In this document: positions 27,894 to 36,701 of the stretch, piece after piece
Layout of the letters: every line of letters begins with the position of its first letter
Position numbering within the stretch: the stretch's first letter is position 1
Source of the DNA: JAHDCJ01 sp039028895
Lineage (GTDB): Bacteria; Bacteroidota; Bacteroidia; Chitinophagales; Saprospiraceae
Assembly: GCA_039028895.1 (NCBI GenBank)
Contig: JBCCHF010000018.1
Coordinates: 1-64,000 of the forward strand
Reading direction: 5' to 3'
Length of the DNA: 64,000 nt
The notes under the pieces: model-generated
Databases searched by the model: none
What the model was told of the DNA's origin: nothing
The model's input: only the letters and a program-made list of their open reading frames with translations
Made by a program: the position numbers and the translations under genes

Positions 27894-29316
27894 CCAGCTT
27901 ATCGATGTTCTGGTGAGTCATTCTGTGATTAATGCAGCATGCCCTGATAACAGGTTGACCATGTAATTGGGTGCCAGCAATAAACACCCTACCGTCTTTC
28001 TCAAGAGCCGGGGTGAGGGCTTCGTTCAACGCATCTACCCAGGCTTTGTCCTCGCGTTTTTCCGCATCCGGGCCTAGGTAACGGAAGCAAGTAATTGAAA
28101 GCTTTGGATCGTTACAACATTCAAAATCATCAAGGCCTGATGTCAATTCGGCCAGGTAACGAGCATTATCGATATCATTCTGGATGGCTTTCCTTAAGCG
28201 CTCGGCACCATAAATCTTGTAACTCATCCAGACCTTTAAGGCTTTAGCATTCCGCGAAAGCTGGAAAGAATGCTCGTTAAGATCAAGTCTGCCGTCGTTT
28301 ACCATATCGGCTGACAAGTAATCAGCTTTCTTGTAAAATGTCCTTCTCAACTTATCCCAGTTCTTGACCAATGTGCAGCCGGCTTCGAAAGGCTGATAAA
28401 GCCATTTGTGAAAATCAATAGCTACCGAATCGGCTAATTCGATACCTTCAAAATCAGCGCTTAAACTATCGAGGCAAGCGGCCAGTCCGCCGTAGGCCCC
28501 ATCAACATGATACCACATATCATACTTGTCGGCCAGTTCGGCCATTGCGGTAAGCGGGTCAATAGCTCCTGTATTGACAGTACCTCCATTTGCAATCAGA
28601 CAGAAAGGTTGGAAGCCATCTGCGATATCTTTTTCAATTTGGGTGACCAAAAGGTCCAGCCGGATACGACAATCTTTGTCAATTGGGATTTTTCTCAGAT
28701 TATTGATCCCCAAACCAAGCATATCCATGCTTTTGTCTACACAGCCATGCACTTCAGAAGAAGCGTAAACCGTCATAGGAGCCATGCCAAATACACCTTT
28801 GTGCCGGATACCTTGCTTCTCGAAACAAATATTTCGGGCCACCGTCATGGCAGTGAGGTTAGCTGCTGATCCGCCACTGACCAAAACCCCGGCAGCGTCA
28901 TTTGAAAAACCGATAAACTGGGCGCCCCACTTGATCACCAACTGTTCCAATTCATTCATCGAAGGTGCCAAGTGCCACTTGCCGACATTCTGGTTAATGG
29001 CAGCAGTAAACATTTCTGAAATAATCGAAGCCTGGGTGCCGCCTGCCATAACGTAAGCATACATATTGGGTGCAATGTTCATGGTTGCTGTATCAAGTAC
29101 ATATTTTTTTACCAATTTAAGCACATCTTCAGGAGCCATGCCTCCTTCCGGAATGGGCTCATCAAACCAGGATTTTACTTCGGCTGGGGAAAATCCTGCA
29201 AATGCCTTGGCATCATGCATCCCCTCATACTGTTCTAGCACAAGTTTTACGGCTTCATCCAGTAAACTTGAAAATTTTTCAGGGGCAAAATCAAGTGAAA
29301 TAGGAGGTTGGTGCAT
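27814..29316 (-). CDS. Group II PLP-dependent amino-acid decarboxylase
   Basis: This enzyme decarboxylates an L-amino acid. HVDGAYGG and DSVAIDFHKWLYQPFEAG hold the PLP-binding aspartate and lysine of the group II (aromatic-L-amino-acid/glutamate/aspartate) decarboxylases. The length of 500 is normal. It is the only minus-strand gene in the pyrimidine cluster. Some family members make beta-alanine from aspartate, which would link it to the aminotransferase, but aromatic or other substrates are equally possible. The last ~26 codons overlap the 3' end of the NCS1 gene. The SSS symporter gene is divergent, 56 bases away. Confidence 0.87.
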   Translation of the reverse strand: MHQPPISLDFAPEKFSSLLDEAVKLVLEQYEGMHDAKAFAGFSPAEVKSWFDEPIPEGGMAPEDVLKLVKKYVLDTATMNIAPNMYAYVMAGGTQASIISEMFTAAINQNVGKWHLAPSMNELEQLVIKWGAQFIGFSNDAAGVLVSGGSAANLTAMTVARNICFEKQGIRHKGVFGMAPMTVYASSEVHGCVDKSMDMLGLGINNLRKIPIDKDCRIRLDLLVTQIEKDIADGFQPFCLIANGGTVNTGAIDPLTAMAELADKYDMWYHVDGAYGGLAACLDSLSADFEGIELADSVAIDFHKWLYQPFEAGCTLVKNWDKLRRTFYKKADYLSADMVNDGRLDLNEHSFQLSRNAKALKVWMSYKIYGAERLRKAIQNDIDNARYLAELTSGLDDFECCNDPKLSITCFRYLGPDAEKREDKAWVDALNEALTPALEKDGRVFIAGTQLHGQPVIRACCINHRMTHQNIDKLVRVVRQVGTDVAASLASKSGTLQQNQ

Positions 29317-29372
29317 AATTTTTTAAGTTTGAAAGATCAATCCAAGGTAATCTAAATTAAAATTCCACAACA

Positions 29373-30908
29373 ATGGTTGCACAATATATCATCATTGGAC
29401 TTTATTTTTTCATCCTTTTCCTGATTGGATATTGGTCAAGTGGAAAGATTAAAGATATTGCGGACTATTATGTAGGTGGAAAAAAACTGGGATACTGGGT
29501 TGTGGCATTTTCGACCCGTGCCACCGGGGAGTCAGCATGGCTGTTGTTGGGCCTTACAGGAATGGGAGCCATGGTAGGGTTTAGCGCTTACTGGGTAGTA
29601 CTTGGTGAGTTGATCGGTGTGGCTACGGCCTGGTTTTTATTATCAAAACGGTTTAAATTTCTCACGGACAAATACGGCTCAATTACAGTTCCGGATTACC
29701 TGGTGAGTCGATTTCGAGCCTCATCCCATCTGATCAGAATTATAGCATCTACTGCTTTAGCGGTTTTCGTGGTCATCTATGTCAGTGCACAGATCGATGC
29801 TACGGGCTCCGCTTTCGAAGCATTTTTGAATTGGAACTACTACACTGGTGCCCTTGTCGGATTTGCGATTGTTGTAGTCTATATCTTTCTTGGTGGGTTT
29901 GTTGCCGTTTCCTGGTCCGACTTGTTTCAGGGATCACTCATGTTTTTGGGATTGACTTTCTTGCCCATTGTCGCCTGGTTTTCTCTTAATGCTGGCGGCG
30001 AGATGTTTTCAAGCCTGAAGGCTATTGATCCATCGCTAGTCAACTTCTGGGGGCCTGGTGGTTTTAGCTGGTTTAACCTGGCGACCGTACTTGGGTACTT
30101 GTTTATCGGCCTTGGTTTTATGGGGTCGCCACAGCTCTTTGTCCGATTTATGTCGATCAAAGATGAGTCAGAGATTGATAAAGGGCGTTGGGTAGCTATT
30201 GCCTTCACTTTACTTACAGACATTGCTGCGGTAAGTATTGGGGTTATCGGCAGATACTTGTTTACTGAAGCGGGAACGGATGTAGTTGCCGTAATGGGTA
30301 ATAATGCACAGAATGTATTGATCATGATGGTCAACAACTTCCTTCCTACATTGCTGGTTGGTTTATATATTGCCGTTGTGCTTGCCGCAATCATGTCGAC
30401 GATAGACTCATTACTAATCGTTGCCTCTTCAGCTATTGTCAGAGACTTTTATCAGCAGATATATCATCCTGAATTGAAGGTCGAACAATTGACCCGGATG
30501 TCAAGAGTTGTAACTGTTGCTTTGGCGGTATTCGCTTTGGGCATTGCGCTTACGGTAGCCATAACTACCCCTTCTCGAACGATTTTCTGGTTTGTTATAT
30601 TCGGATGGTCGGGCATAGCAGCCACTTTTTGTCCGGTCATCATACTCTCGCTTTTTTGGAAAGGGTATACTGAAAAAGGAGCCATTGCCTCAATGGTAAC
30701 TGGTTTTTTATGTGTACCAATATTCAAGTTCGTGGTCCCCGCTATTCCTGGAGTTGGGGCCTATTTCGGACAGATAGCTGAGTTAGGTCCGTCATTTGCA
30801 TTGGCTATGATTTTTGGATTCACTGTTAGTAAGATTTGGCCGAACAAAGCACTGGAGCAGGCAGTAGCAGAAGAATTGATTTCACCAACGTTTGAGCATA
30901 ATGATTAG
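29373..30908 (+). CDS. Sodium:solute symporter (SSS family, PutP-like)
   Basis: This inner-membrane Na+ symporter has about 13 helices in 511 residues. It aligns with the proline/solute symporter group through IADYYVGGKKLGYWVVAFSTR, ATGESAWLLLGLTG and the sodium-site region AAIMSTIDSLLIVASSAIVRD. The substrate is not readable from sequence. Its place inside a pyrimidine/beta-alanine cluster suggests an amino acid, ureido compound or base. It faces away from the decarboxylase, so the two may share regulatory DNA. A structured 210-base gap separates it from hydA. Confidence 0.87.
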   Translation: MVAQYIIIGLYFFILFLIGYWSSGKIKDIADYYVGGKKLGYWVVAFSTRATGESAWLLLGLTGMGAMVGFSAYWVVLGELIGVATAWFLLSKRFKFLTDKYGSITVPDYLVSRFRASSHLIRIIASTALAVFVVIYVSAQIDATGSAFEAFLNWNYYTGALVGFAIVVVYIFLGGFVAVSWSDLFQGSLMFLGLTFLPIVAWFSLNAGGEMFSSLKAIDPSLVNFWGPGGFSWFNLATVLGYLFIGLGFMGSPQLFVRFMSIKDESEIDKGRWVAIAFTLLTDIAAVSIGVIGRYLFTEAGTDVVAVMGNNAQNVLIMMVNNFLPTLLVGLYIAVVLAAIMSTIDSLLIVASSAIVRDFYQQIYHPELKVEQLTRMSRVVTVALAVFALGIALTVAITTPSRTIFWFVIFGWSGIAATFCPVIILSLFWKGYTEKGAIASMVTGFLCVPIFKFVVPAIPGVGAYFGQIAELGPSFALAMIFGFTVSKIWPNKALEQAVAEELISPTFEHND

Positions 30909-31118
30909 AAGGTGCTTGAAACCGAATAGGGTCTCGCGGGGGATAAAATCCCCTTTCCCCCCAGTTTCAAGCTACCAAGAATTTATCACAATTGCCAAAT
31001 GAAATTGATAAGCGGTTGAAACGATTTTATAATCGTTTCAAATACTCAAACCAACGCTTTTTCAGCACTTTATTATCAAATTAATCCTTAAATTAGGAAC
31101 AGTTAAACACAGAATGAT
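30909..31118 (+). promoter_or_regulatory. Leader with nested inverted repeats before hydA
   Basis: The arms gcttgaaac (30914-30922) and gtttcaagc (30964-30972) pair perfectly and enclose a second hairpin, ggggat/atcccc (30939-30944 with 30948-30953). A separate perfect 11-bp hairpin, ttgaaacgatt/aatcgtttcaa with loop ttat, lies at 31016-31041. Neither has a terminal T-run. They could be transcript ends of the symporter gene or folded leader RNA of the hydA-pre operon. The shared TTGAAAC core means the arms could also pair in other combinations. Confidence 0.55.
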
Positions 31119-32501
31119 ATGTCGATTTTAATAAAAAACGGGAGAGTCGTAACTGCTGCTGAAGATTATATAGCGGATGTCTATGTAAAAGGTGATACCA
31201 TCCATTCGATAGGTCAAAACCTGGAGATTGAAGCTGAAGAAGTTATCGATGCAGAAGGCAAGCTGGTTTTTCCAGGTGGTATTGATCCGCATGTACATCT
31301 TGATATGCCATTTATGGGGACTTTCTCCAGCGACGATTATTCCACAGGCACCTTGGCTGCGCTTCACGGAGGTACAACTTCTGTAATAGACTTTGTGCTT
31401 CAGACACAAGGAAAATCGTTACGTCATGCGCTTGATGAGTGGAGGGGAAGATCAGATGGTAATTGTTATGGCGATTATTCGTTCCACATGGCGGTTACCG
31501 ACTTTAATGACGCATCAGAAAAAGAAATCAGGCATATGGTCGAAGATGAAGGCATCACCTCATTCAAGACCTTTATGGCCTACAAAGGCGCTTTGATGAT
31601 AGACGATGGACAGATGGTTGGCCTGATGAAAGAAGTGCGCCAGCAAGGTGGTATGGTTACCGTACACGCAACCAATGGTGATATGATCGATGCACTTATT
31701 GCAAAACATCGTTCAGAAGGTAAGTTGTCTCCACTGTATCACTACTTGTCACAGCCTGAAGTTACTGAAGCAGAGGCATCTGCACGTTTTACCGATATGG
31801 CTGAGTATACTGGAGTACCTTCATATATCGTTCATATGACCTGTGAAGGCGCTTTAAATGCTGTTCGCCACGCTACTTTGCGCAATCAAAAGGTTTTTGT
31901 TGAAACCTGTATTCAATACCTGATATTGGACGCTTCACTGTATGAAAAGAACTTCGAAGGCGCGAAATGGGTGATGAGCCCACCACTAAGACAGAAAAAA
32001 GACCAGGATGCACTTTGGGCCGGTCTGAACCAGGGACTTATACAGGTTGTTGGGACTGATCATTGTCCGTTCAAGTGGGAACAAAAACTAATGGGTAAAG
32101 ACGATTTCTCAAAAATCCCTAACGGTCACCCGGCCATAGAGAACAGGATGGAGTTGTTGTATTCGGAAGGTGTTAACAAAGGGAAAATCAGCCTCAATAA
32201 GTATGTAGAAGTGACATCGACAAATCCAGCAAAAATATTCGGGATGTATCCGAAAAAAGGATGTATTGCAATTGGGGCAGATGCGGATATCGTAATTTTT
32301 GACCCTGAAAAAGAACATACCATTTCTGCCGAAACCCATCATATGAATGTAGATTACTCCGCGTATGAAGGATGGCCTTGCAAAGGCAAGGTGGAAACAG
32401 TGCTATTACGCGGAAAGGTGGCCATCGATAATGGAGATGTAAAGATCAAAAAAGGATATGGCCAATACATCAAACGTGGAAAAATTTCAAAGATCATTTA
32501 A
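31119..32501 (+). CDS. hydA: Dihydropyrimidinase (hydantoinase)
   Basis: This enzyme hydrolyses dihydrouracil to N-carbamoyl-beta-alanine (and dihydrothymine likewise), step two of reductive pyrimidine breakdown. All binuclear-zinc ligands of the cyclic amidohydrolase family are visible: His58 and His60 in DPHVHLD, the lysine to be carboxylated Lys150 in SFKTFMAYK, His183 in TVHATN, His239 in IVHMTCEG and Asp314 in GTDHCPF. The length of 460 is standard. The ureidopropionase gene follows after 57 bases and preT/preA after that, so this is the first gene of the core catabolic operon. Confidence 0.95.
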   Translation: MSILIKNGRVVTAAEDYIADVYVKGDTIHSIGQNLEIEAEEVIDAEGKLVFPGGIDPHVHLDMPFMGTFSSDDYSTGTLAALHGGTTSVIDFVLQTQGKSLRHALDEWRGRSDGNCYGDYSFHMAVTDFNDASEKEIRHMVEDEGITSFKTFMAYKGALMIDDGQMVGLMKEVRQQGGMVTVHATNGDMIDALIAKHRSEGKLSPLYHYLSQPEVTEAEASARFTDMAEYTGVPSYIVHMTCEGALNAVRHATLRNQKVFVETCIQYLILDASLYEKNFEGAKWVMSPPLRQKKDQDALWAGLNQGLIQVVGTDHCPFKWEQKLMGKDDFSKIPNGHPAIENRMELLYSEGVNKGKISLNKYVEVTSTNPAKIFGMYPKKGCIAIGADADIVIFDPEKEHTISAETHHMNVDYSAYEGWPCKGKVETVLLRGKVAIDNGDVKIKKGYGQYIKRGKISKII

Positions 32502-32558
32502 TAGGTACAAGGTCCGATTTTCCTTGTAACTGGCAACCAATAATTTAAAAAATCAACT

Positions 32559-33425
32559 ATGCCTAGAATAATCAAATCCGGCTTGATACAAATGAGTCTT
32601 CCTTTAACGGAAGGGGAGGGAACCATCCAGGAAATCATGGATGCTATGGTTCAGAAACACATCCCATACATTGAAGAGGCTGGAGAAAAGGGAGTGCAAA
32701 TACTTTGTCTCCAGGAAATCTTTAATACCCCTTATTTTTGTCCGGGACAAGATGCGAAATGGTATGATTCTGCTGAACCAATTCCTGGACCAACAGTGGA
32801 TCTCATGGCGGAATATGCCAAAAAGTACGAGATGGTCATGATCGTTCCTATTTTCGAAAAGGAACAGGCTGGTGTGCTTTACAACACGGCAGCAGTGATT
32901 GATGCTGATGGTACTTACCTAGGGAAATACCGTAAAAACCATATTCCACATACCAGCGGTTTTTGGGAGAAGTTCTTTTTCAAACCGGGAAACCTTGGGT
33001 ATCCGGTATTTGAAACCCGATACGCTAAGGTGGGAGTTTATATCTGCTATGATCGCCATTTCCCAGACGGGGCACGGATTTTGGGCTTAAATGGCGCTGA
33101 AATCGTGTATAATCCTTCCGCTACTGTAGCAGGTTTGTCTCAGTATCTATGGCAACTTGAACAACCAGCTCACGCTGCTGCAAACGGCTATTTCATGGGT
33201 TGCATTAACAGGGTAGGTACAGAGGCGCCATGGAATCTGGGTAGATTCTATGGTTCTTCCTATTTCGTAGACCCTAGAGGACAGATATTCTCCCAGGCTT
33301 CAGAAGAAAATGATGAATTGCTTATCGCTGAATTCGATCTCGACATGATTGATGAAGTAAGGTCTACATGGCAATTTTTCCGAGACAGACGACCAGAAAC
33401 TTATTCCAGGATTACCGATCTATAA
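32559..33425 (+). CDS. Beta-ureidopropionase, nitrilase fold
   Basis: This carbon-nitrogen hydrolase has the Glu-Lys-Cys triad at Glu53 (LQEIFNTPYF), Lys126 (YRKNHIP) and Cys163 (ICYDRHFPDG). It should cleave N-carbamoyl-beta-alanine to beta-alanine, ammonia and CO2, the third step of the pathway. The nitrilase family also contains N-carbamoylputrescine amidase and D-carbamoylase. The choice here rests on its position between hydA and preT and on its resemblance to the eukaryotic-type beta-alanine synthase. Many bacteria use an unrelated metallo-amidase (PydC) for this step. The length of 288 is normal. Confidence 0.88.
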   Translation: MPRIIKSGLIQMSLPLTEGEGTIQEIMDAMVQKHIPYIEEAGEKGVQILCLQEIFNTPYFCPGQDAKWYDSAEPIPGPTVDLMAEYAKKYEMVMIVPIFEKEQAGVLYNTAAVIDADGTYLGKYRKNHIPHTSGFWEKFFFKPGNLGYPVFETRYAKVGVYICYDRHFPDGARILGLNGAEIVYNPSATVAGLSQYLWQLEQPAHAAANGYFMGCINRVGTEAPWNLGRFYGSSYFVDPRGQIFSQASEENDELLIAEFDLDMIDEVRSTWQFFRDRRPETYSRITDL

Positions 33426-33482
33426 ATTGATAACCCGGAACGCGTATCCGGGAATAATTAACCCTGAATAACAAGTATACCC

Positions 33483-34811
33483 ATGTCAGAATTCACCAGA
33501 CCGAAAAATGCGGAGGAGCTTGGGAATAATTTCAAGCAGATTAAGCCATTGATGAATGCGACTATGGCTTATTATGAAAGTTCGAGATGCCTGTTCTGCT
33601 ATGATGCACCCTGTGTACAAGCATGCCCTACCGCGATAGACATACCGCTGTTTATCCGTCAGATCAACACGGGTAATGTTAAGGGAGCAGCCAAAACGAT
33701 TTACGATTCGAATTACTTCGCCAATACCTGCGGTAAAGTTTGCCCGACAGAAGTTTTGTGTGAAGGCGCCTGTGTATACAATCATCAGGATGTGAAACCA
33801 ATCGAAATAGGCAGGTTGCAAAGTTATGCCAGTACATATGTGCTTACCAAAGATGAACCATTATATCAACCCGGTCAGGGAAATGGTAAAAAAGTGGCTA
33901 TTATTGGTGCCGGTCCAGCCGGAATTTCTGCAGCTTGCGACCTAAGACTGTCAGGGTATGATGTCGATGTTTATGAAGCAAAATCACACCCTTCAGGATT
34001 GGTTATTTACGGGGTTGCCCCTTACAAAATCACGAATCAGGAAGCCCTTGACGAAGTAGAGTACCTTCAAAAACAATTCAATTTTAATATCTTCTACAAC
34101 TCTCCAATTTCAGGAGAGGCTGAGTTCAAAAAACTGGAAGCAAATTATCAAGCCATTTTTATTGGGATAGGATTGGGCAATACTTCAGCTTTACGCATTG
34201 GCGGTGAAGATTTACTGCATTGTGCAGGTGCAACAGAGTTTATAGAGCGGATCAAAATAGACCCGTTTAATACCCACATTGGCGACAAAGTAGTTGTAAT
34301 TGGAGGGGGAAATACGGCAATGGATGCTGCTTCAGAAGCAGCCCGTATGGGTGCGCCTGAAGTCTACCTCGCTTATCGAAGAGCAAAAGACCAGAAAGGA
34401 GCCTACGAGTTTGAATACGACTTGGCTAAAGCAGTCGGCGTGAAAGGTTTGTTCAATGTTTCTCCGGTTCAAATACTTGGTAAAGACAAAGTCACTGGAA
34501 TAAGATTTATCAGAACAAAACAGGAAGGCAATAAACTCATTCCGATAGAAGGCTCTGAATTTGACTTTTTATGTGATATGGTAATCAAGGCTACAGGGCA
34601 ATCCAAGTTAAAAGACTTTCTCAACCAGATTGGAGGTATCGATCTAAATCTAAATGGCACCATTAAGGTAAATGATCAATTTCAGACCACAAACCCGAAA
34701 TACTTTGCTTCGGGGGATGCTGTAAATGGTGGTAAAGAAGTCGTAAATGCCGTTGCTGAAGCAAAAATTGCTGCCAAAGGAATACATGAGTTCCTCTCTG
34801 CGCAAGCTTAA
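33483..34811 (+). CDS. preT: NAD-dependent dihydropyrimidine dehydrogenase subunit PreT
   Basis: This is the electron-input subunit of dihydropyrimidine dehydrogenase, which interconverts uracil and dihydrouracil with NAD(H). The N-terminal cluster-binding domain shows CLFCYDAPCVQACP (Cys36, 39, 44, 48) and CGKVCPTEVLCEGAC. A FAD site (VAIIGAGPAGISAACDL, ~residue 140) and an NAD site (VVVIGGGNTAMDAASEA, ~residue 275) follow, as in the glutamate synthase small-subunit family. The length of 442 is close to that of E. coli PreT. PreA is encoded 45 bases downstream, which secures the call against GltD-like alternatives. Confidence 0.94.
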   Translation: MSEFTRPKNAEELGNNFKQIKPLMNATMAYYESSRCLFCYDAPCVQACPTAIDIPLFIRQINTGNVKGAAKTIYDSNYFANTCGKVCPTEVLCEGACVYNHQDVKPIEIGRLQSYASTYVLTKDEPLYQPGQGNGKKVAIIGAGPAGISAACDLRLSGYDVDVYEAKSHPSGLVIYGVAPYKITNQEALDEVEYLQKQFNFNIFYNSPISGEAEFKKLEANYQAIFIGIGLGNTSALRIGGEDLLHCAGATEFIERIKIDPFNTHIGDKVVVIGGGNTAMDAASEAARMGAPEVYLAYRRAKDQKGAYEFEYDLAKAVGVKGLFNVSPVQILGKDKVTGIRFIRTKQEGNKLIPIEGSEFDFLCDMVIKATGQSKLKDFLNQIGGIDLNLNGTIKVNDQFQTTNPKYFASGDAVNGGKEVVNAVAEAKIAAKGIHEFLSAQA

Positions 34812-34856
34812 AATTCCTGTAAAGGAAATTCCATTAATTCAACTTATATCAAGCAT

Positions 34857-36182
34857 ATGCCAAATCTAGCATCTAACCTTGCAGGAATAAAATCTCCTAA
34901 TCCATTTTGGCTGGCTTCTGCCCCACCAACAAATTCAGGTTACCAGGTCATGAAGGCTTTTGACGCAGGTTGGGGTGGCGCTGTTTGGAAGACTCTTGGT
35001 GTGCCGATCATTAATACTTCAAGCCGCTATGGTTCGGTCAACTACAAGAGCAACCGGATGATCGGCCTCAATAATATTGAATTGATCACCGACAGGCCGC
35101 TAAAAGATAACCTTCGCGAGATCGAGGAAGTAAAAAAGTACTTCCCCAATCATGCTGTAATAGCATCACTAATGGTCGAAACTCGTGAAGAATGGCACCA
35201 GATTATCAAAGACTGTGAAAATGCCGGTGCCGACGGTCTTGAACTGAATTTTGGTTGTCCGCATGGTATGTGCGAACGCGGTATGGGGTCTGCTGTTGGG
35301 CAAGAACCTTCAGTATTGGAAACCATTACAGGCTGGGTGAAAGAAGTCGCTACAGTACCAGTCATTGTAAAGCTAACACCAAATATTACAGATATTACAG
35401 AACCTGCTCTTGCAGCCGTCAAAGGAGGCGCAGATGCTATTTCTCTGATCAATACGATCCAATCAATCGTAGGAGTAGACCTTGATAATTTTGTGCCTTT
35501 TCCAAATGTTGATGGAAAAAGTACCAATGGAGGTTATTGTGGGCCCGCGGTAAAACCCATTGCTCTGAATATGGTGAAAAACTGTGCTTTGGAGCCCGGG
35601 ATGACGATTCCTATTTCTGGAATTGGAGGCATTGAAACCTGGCGAGATGCTGTAGAACATATCGTGCTTGGTGCAACCAATGTCCAAGTATGTACTGCTG
35701 TAATGCATTACGGATTTGGTATCGTAAGGGAAATGATTACCGGACTTGAAGACTATATGGTCAGCAAAGGTTTTGAAACCATGGATCAATTGATCGGCAG
35801 GGCATTGAACCAAGTAAAAACATGGGAAAACCTAAACCTGAAGTATAAGGTCGTCGCTGATATCAATACTGAAAAATGTATTGAATGTCAATTGTGTTAC
35901 ACCGCTTGCGAAGATGGTGCTCACCAGGCCATCGGTCTTCCGGAAAACGGAAAAAGAATTCCGTATATCATTGAAGAAAACTGCGTGGGATGCAATCTTT
36001 GCTCTTTGGTCTGCCCGGTGGAAGAATGTATAACCATGGTGCGCAAAGATGACGCTTCCAAGCATGAAACCTGGAAAGATTACCTGAATAACGATAAAGC
36101 TCCTACATCCTTCAACGATGATCGTGCTGGTGGCGTAGGCCATTGGATCCCAGATCCAAAGTCTGCATTAAAGAAAAAATAA
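34857..36182 (+). CDS. preA: NAD-dependent dihydropyrimidine dehydrogenase subunit PreA
   Basis: This catalytic subunit has a dihydroorotate-dehydrogenase-like FMN barrel followed by two 4Fe-4S motifs: CIECQLCYTACEDG from Cys341 and CVGCNLCSLVCP near residue 376. The active-site loop reads FGCPHGMCERGMGSAVGQ. The substrate region includes KLTPNITDI and SLINTIQSI, and the phosphate-binding glycines are in SGIGGIETW. The length of 441 is slightly longer than E. coli PreA, with a charged C-terminal tail. It reduces uracil/thymine together with PreT; the catabolic neighbours suggest the degradative direction. The cytosine deaminase gene starts five bases after its stop. Confidence 0.95.
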   Translation: MPNLASNLAGIKSPNPFWLASAPPTNSGYQVMKAFDAGWGGAVWKTLGVPIINTSSRYGSVNYKSNRMIGLNNIELITDRPLKDNLREIEEVKKYFPNHAVIASLMVETREEWHQIIKDCENAGADGLELNFGCPHGMCERGMGSAVGQEPSVLETITGWVKEVATVPVIVKLTPNITDITEPALAAVKGGADAISLINTIQSIVGVDLDNFVPFPNVDGKSTNGGYCGPAVKPIALNMVKNCALEPGMTIPISGIGGIETWRDAVEHIVLGATNVQVCTAVMHYGFGIVREMITGLEDYMVSKGFETMDQLIGRALNQVKTWENLNLKYKVVADINTEKCIECQLCYTACEDGAHQAIGLPENGKRIPYIIEENCVGCNLCSLVCPVEECITMVRKDDASKHETWKDYLNNDKAPTSFNDDRAGGVGHWIPDPKSALKKK

Positions 36183-36187
36183 ACCCA

Positions 36188-36619
36188 ATGGATAAATTCA
36201 TGGAAGCGGCCATAGATGAGGCCAGAAAAGGTCTGGAGTCAGGCGGAATTCCTATCGGTTCAGTTTTGGTGAAAAATGAAGAGATAATTGGCCGTGGACA
36301 CAACCAAAGAGTCCAGCAAGGAGACCCAATGGCTCATGCCGAAATAGATTGTTTGCGCGAAGCAGGTCGAATTGGTAGTTATGCTGAAACAGTGTTGTAT
36401 TCAACCCTCATGCCCTGCTATCTCTGCGCAGGGGCAGTTGTCCAATTTGGGATCAAAAAAGTAATTGTTGGTGAAAACACAACTTTCGATGGTGCAGGCG
36501 AGTTCATGCGTTCTCACGGCGTAGAAGTGATTAATGTCAATAGCCAGGAGTGTATAGACCTCATGACCAATTTCATAAAACAGAACCCTGAACTCTGGAA
36601 CGAGGATATCGGAGAGTAA
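36188..36619 (+). CDS. Cytosine deaminase, yeast-type (CDA fold)
   Basis: This zinc enzyme should convert cytosine to uracil, the substrate of the PreTA pathway just upstream. Zinc and proton-shuttle residues are in MAHAEIDC (His50, Glu52) and MPCYLC (Cys77, Cys80). The closest match is the small fungal cytosine deaminase type, not the amidohydrolase-fold CodA common in bacteria. The reading frame is open from 36143, but the ATG at 36188, five bases after preA, gives the right length (143 residues) and avoids overlap with preA. A guanine or other small-base specificity cannot be excluded, but the context favours cytosine. Confidence 0.85.
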   Translation: MDKFMEAAIDEARKGLESGGIPIGSVLVKNEEIIGRGHNQRVQQGDPMAHAEIDCLREAGRIGSYAETVLYSTLMPCYLCAGAVVQFGIKKVIVGENTTFDGAGEFMRSHGVEVINVNSQECIDLMTNFIKQNPELWNEDIGE

Positions 36620-36628
36620 GGATAATCT

Positions 36629-36644
36629 TGTGATATGTATCACA
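36629..36644. promoter_or_regulatory. Crp-like palindrome upstream of the YeeE/YedE pair
   Basis: TGTGATATGTATCACA is a perfect 7-bp inverted repeat with a 2-base centre and matches TGTGA-N6-TCACA exactly. It lies 57 bases upstream of the ATG at 36702 and just after the cytosine deaminase gene. A Crp/Fnr-family regulator is the obvious candidate to bind it. Confidence 0.6.
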
Positions 36645-36701
36645 TAACACTGTGAAAAAGATCATTTTCTTTGCCCAATAATCAAATCTGAATAAAACAT
36701 T

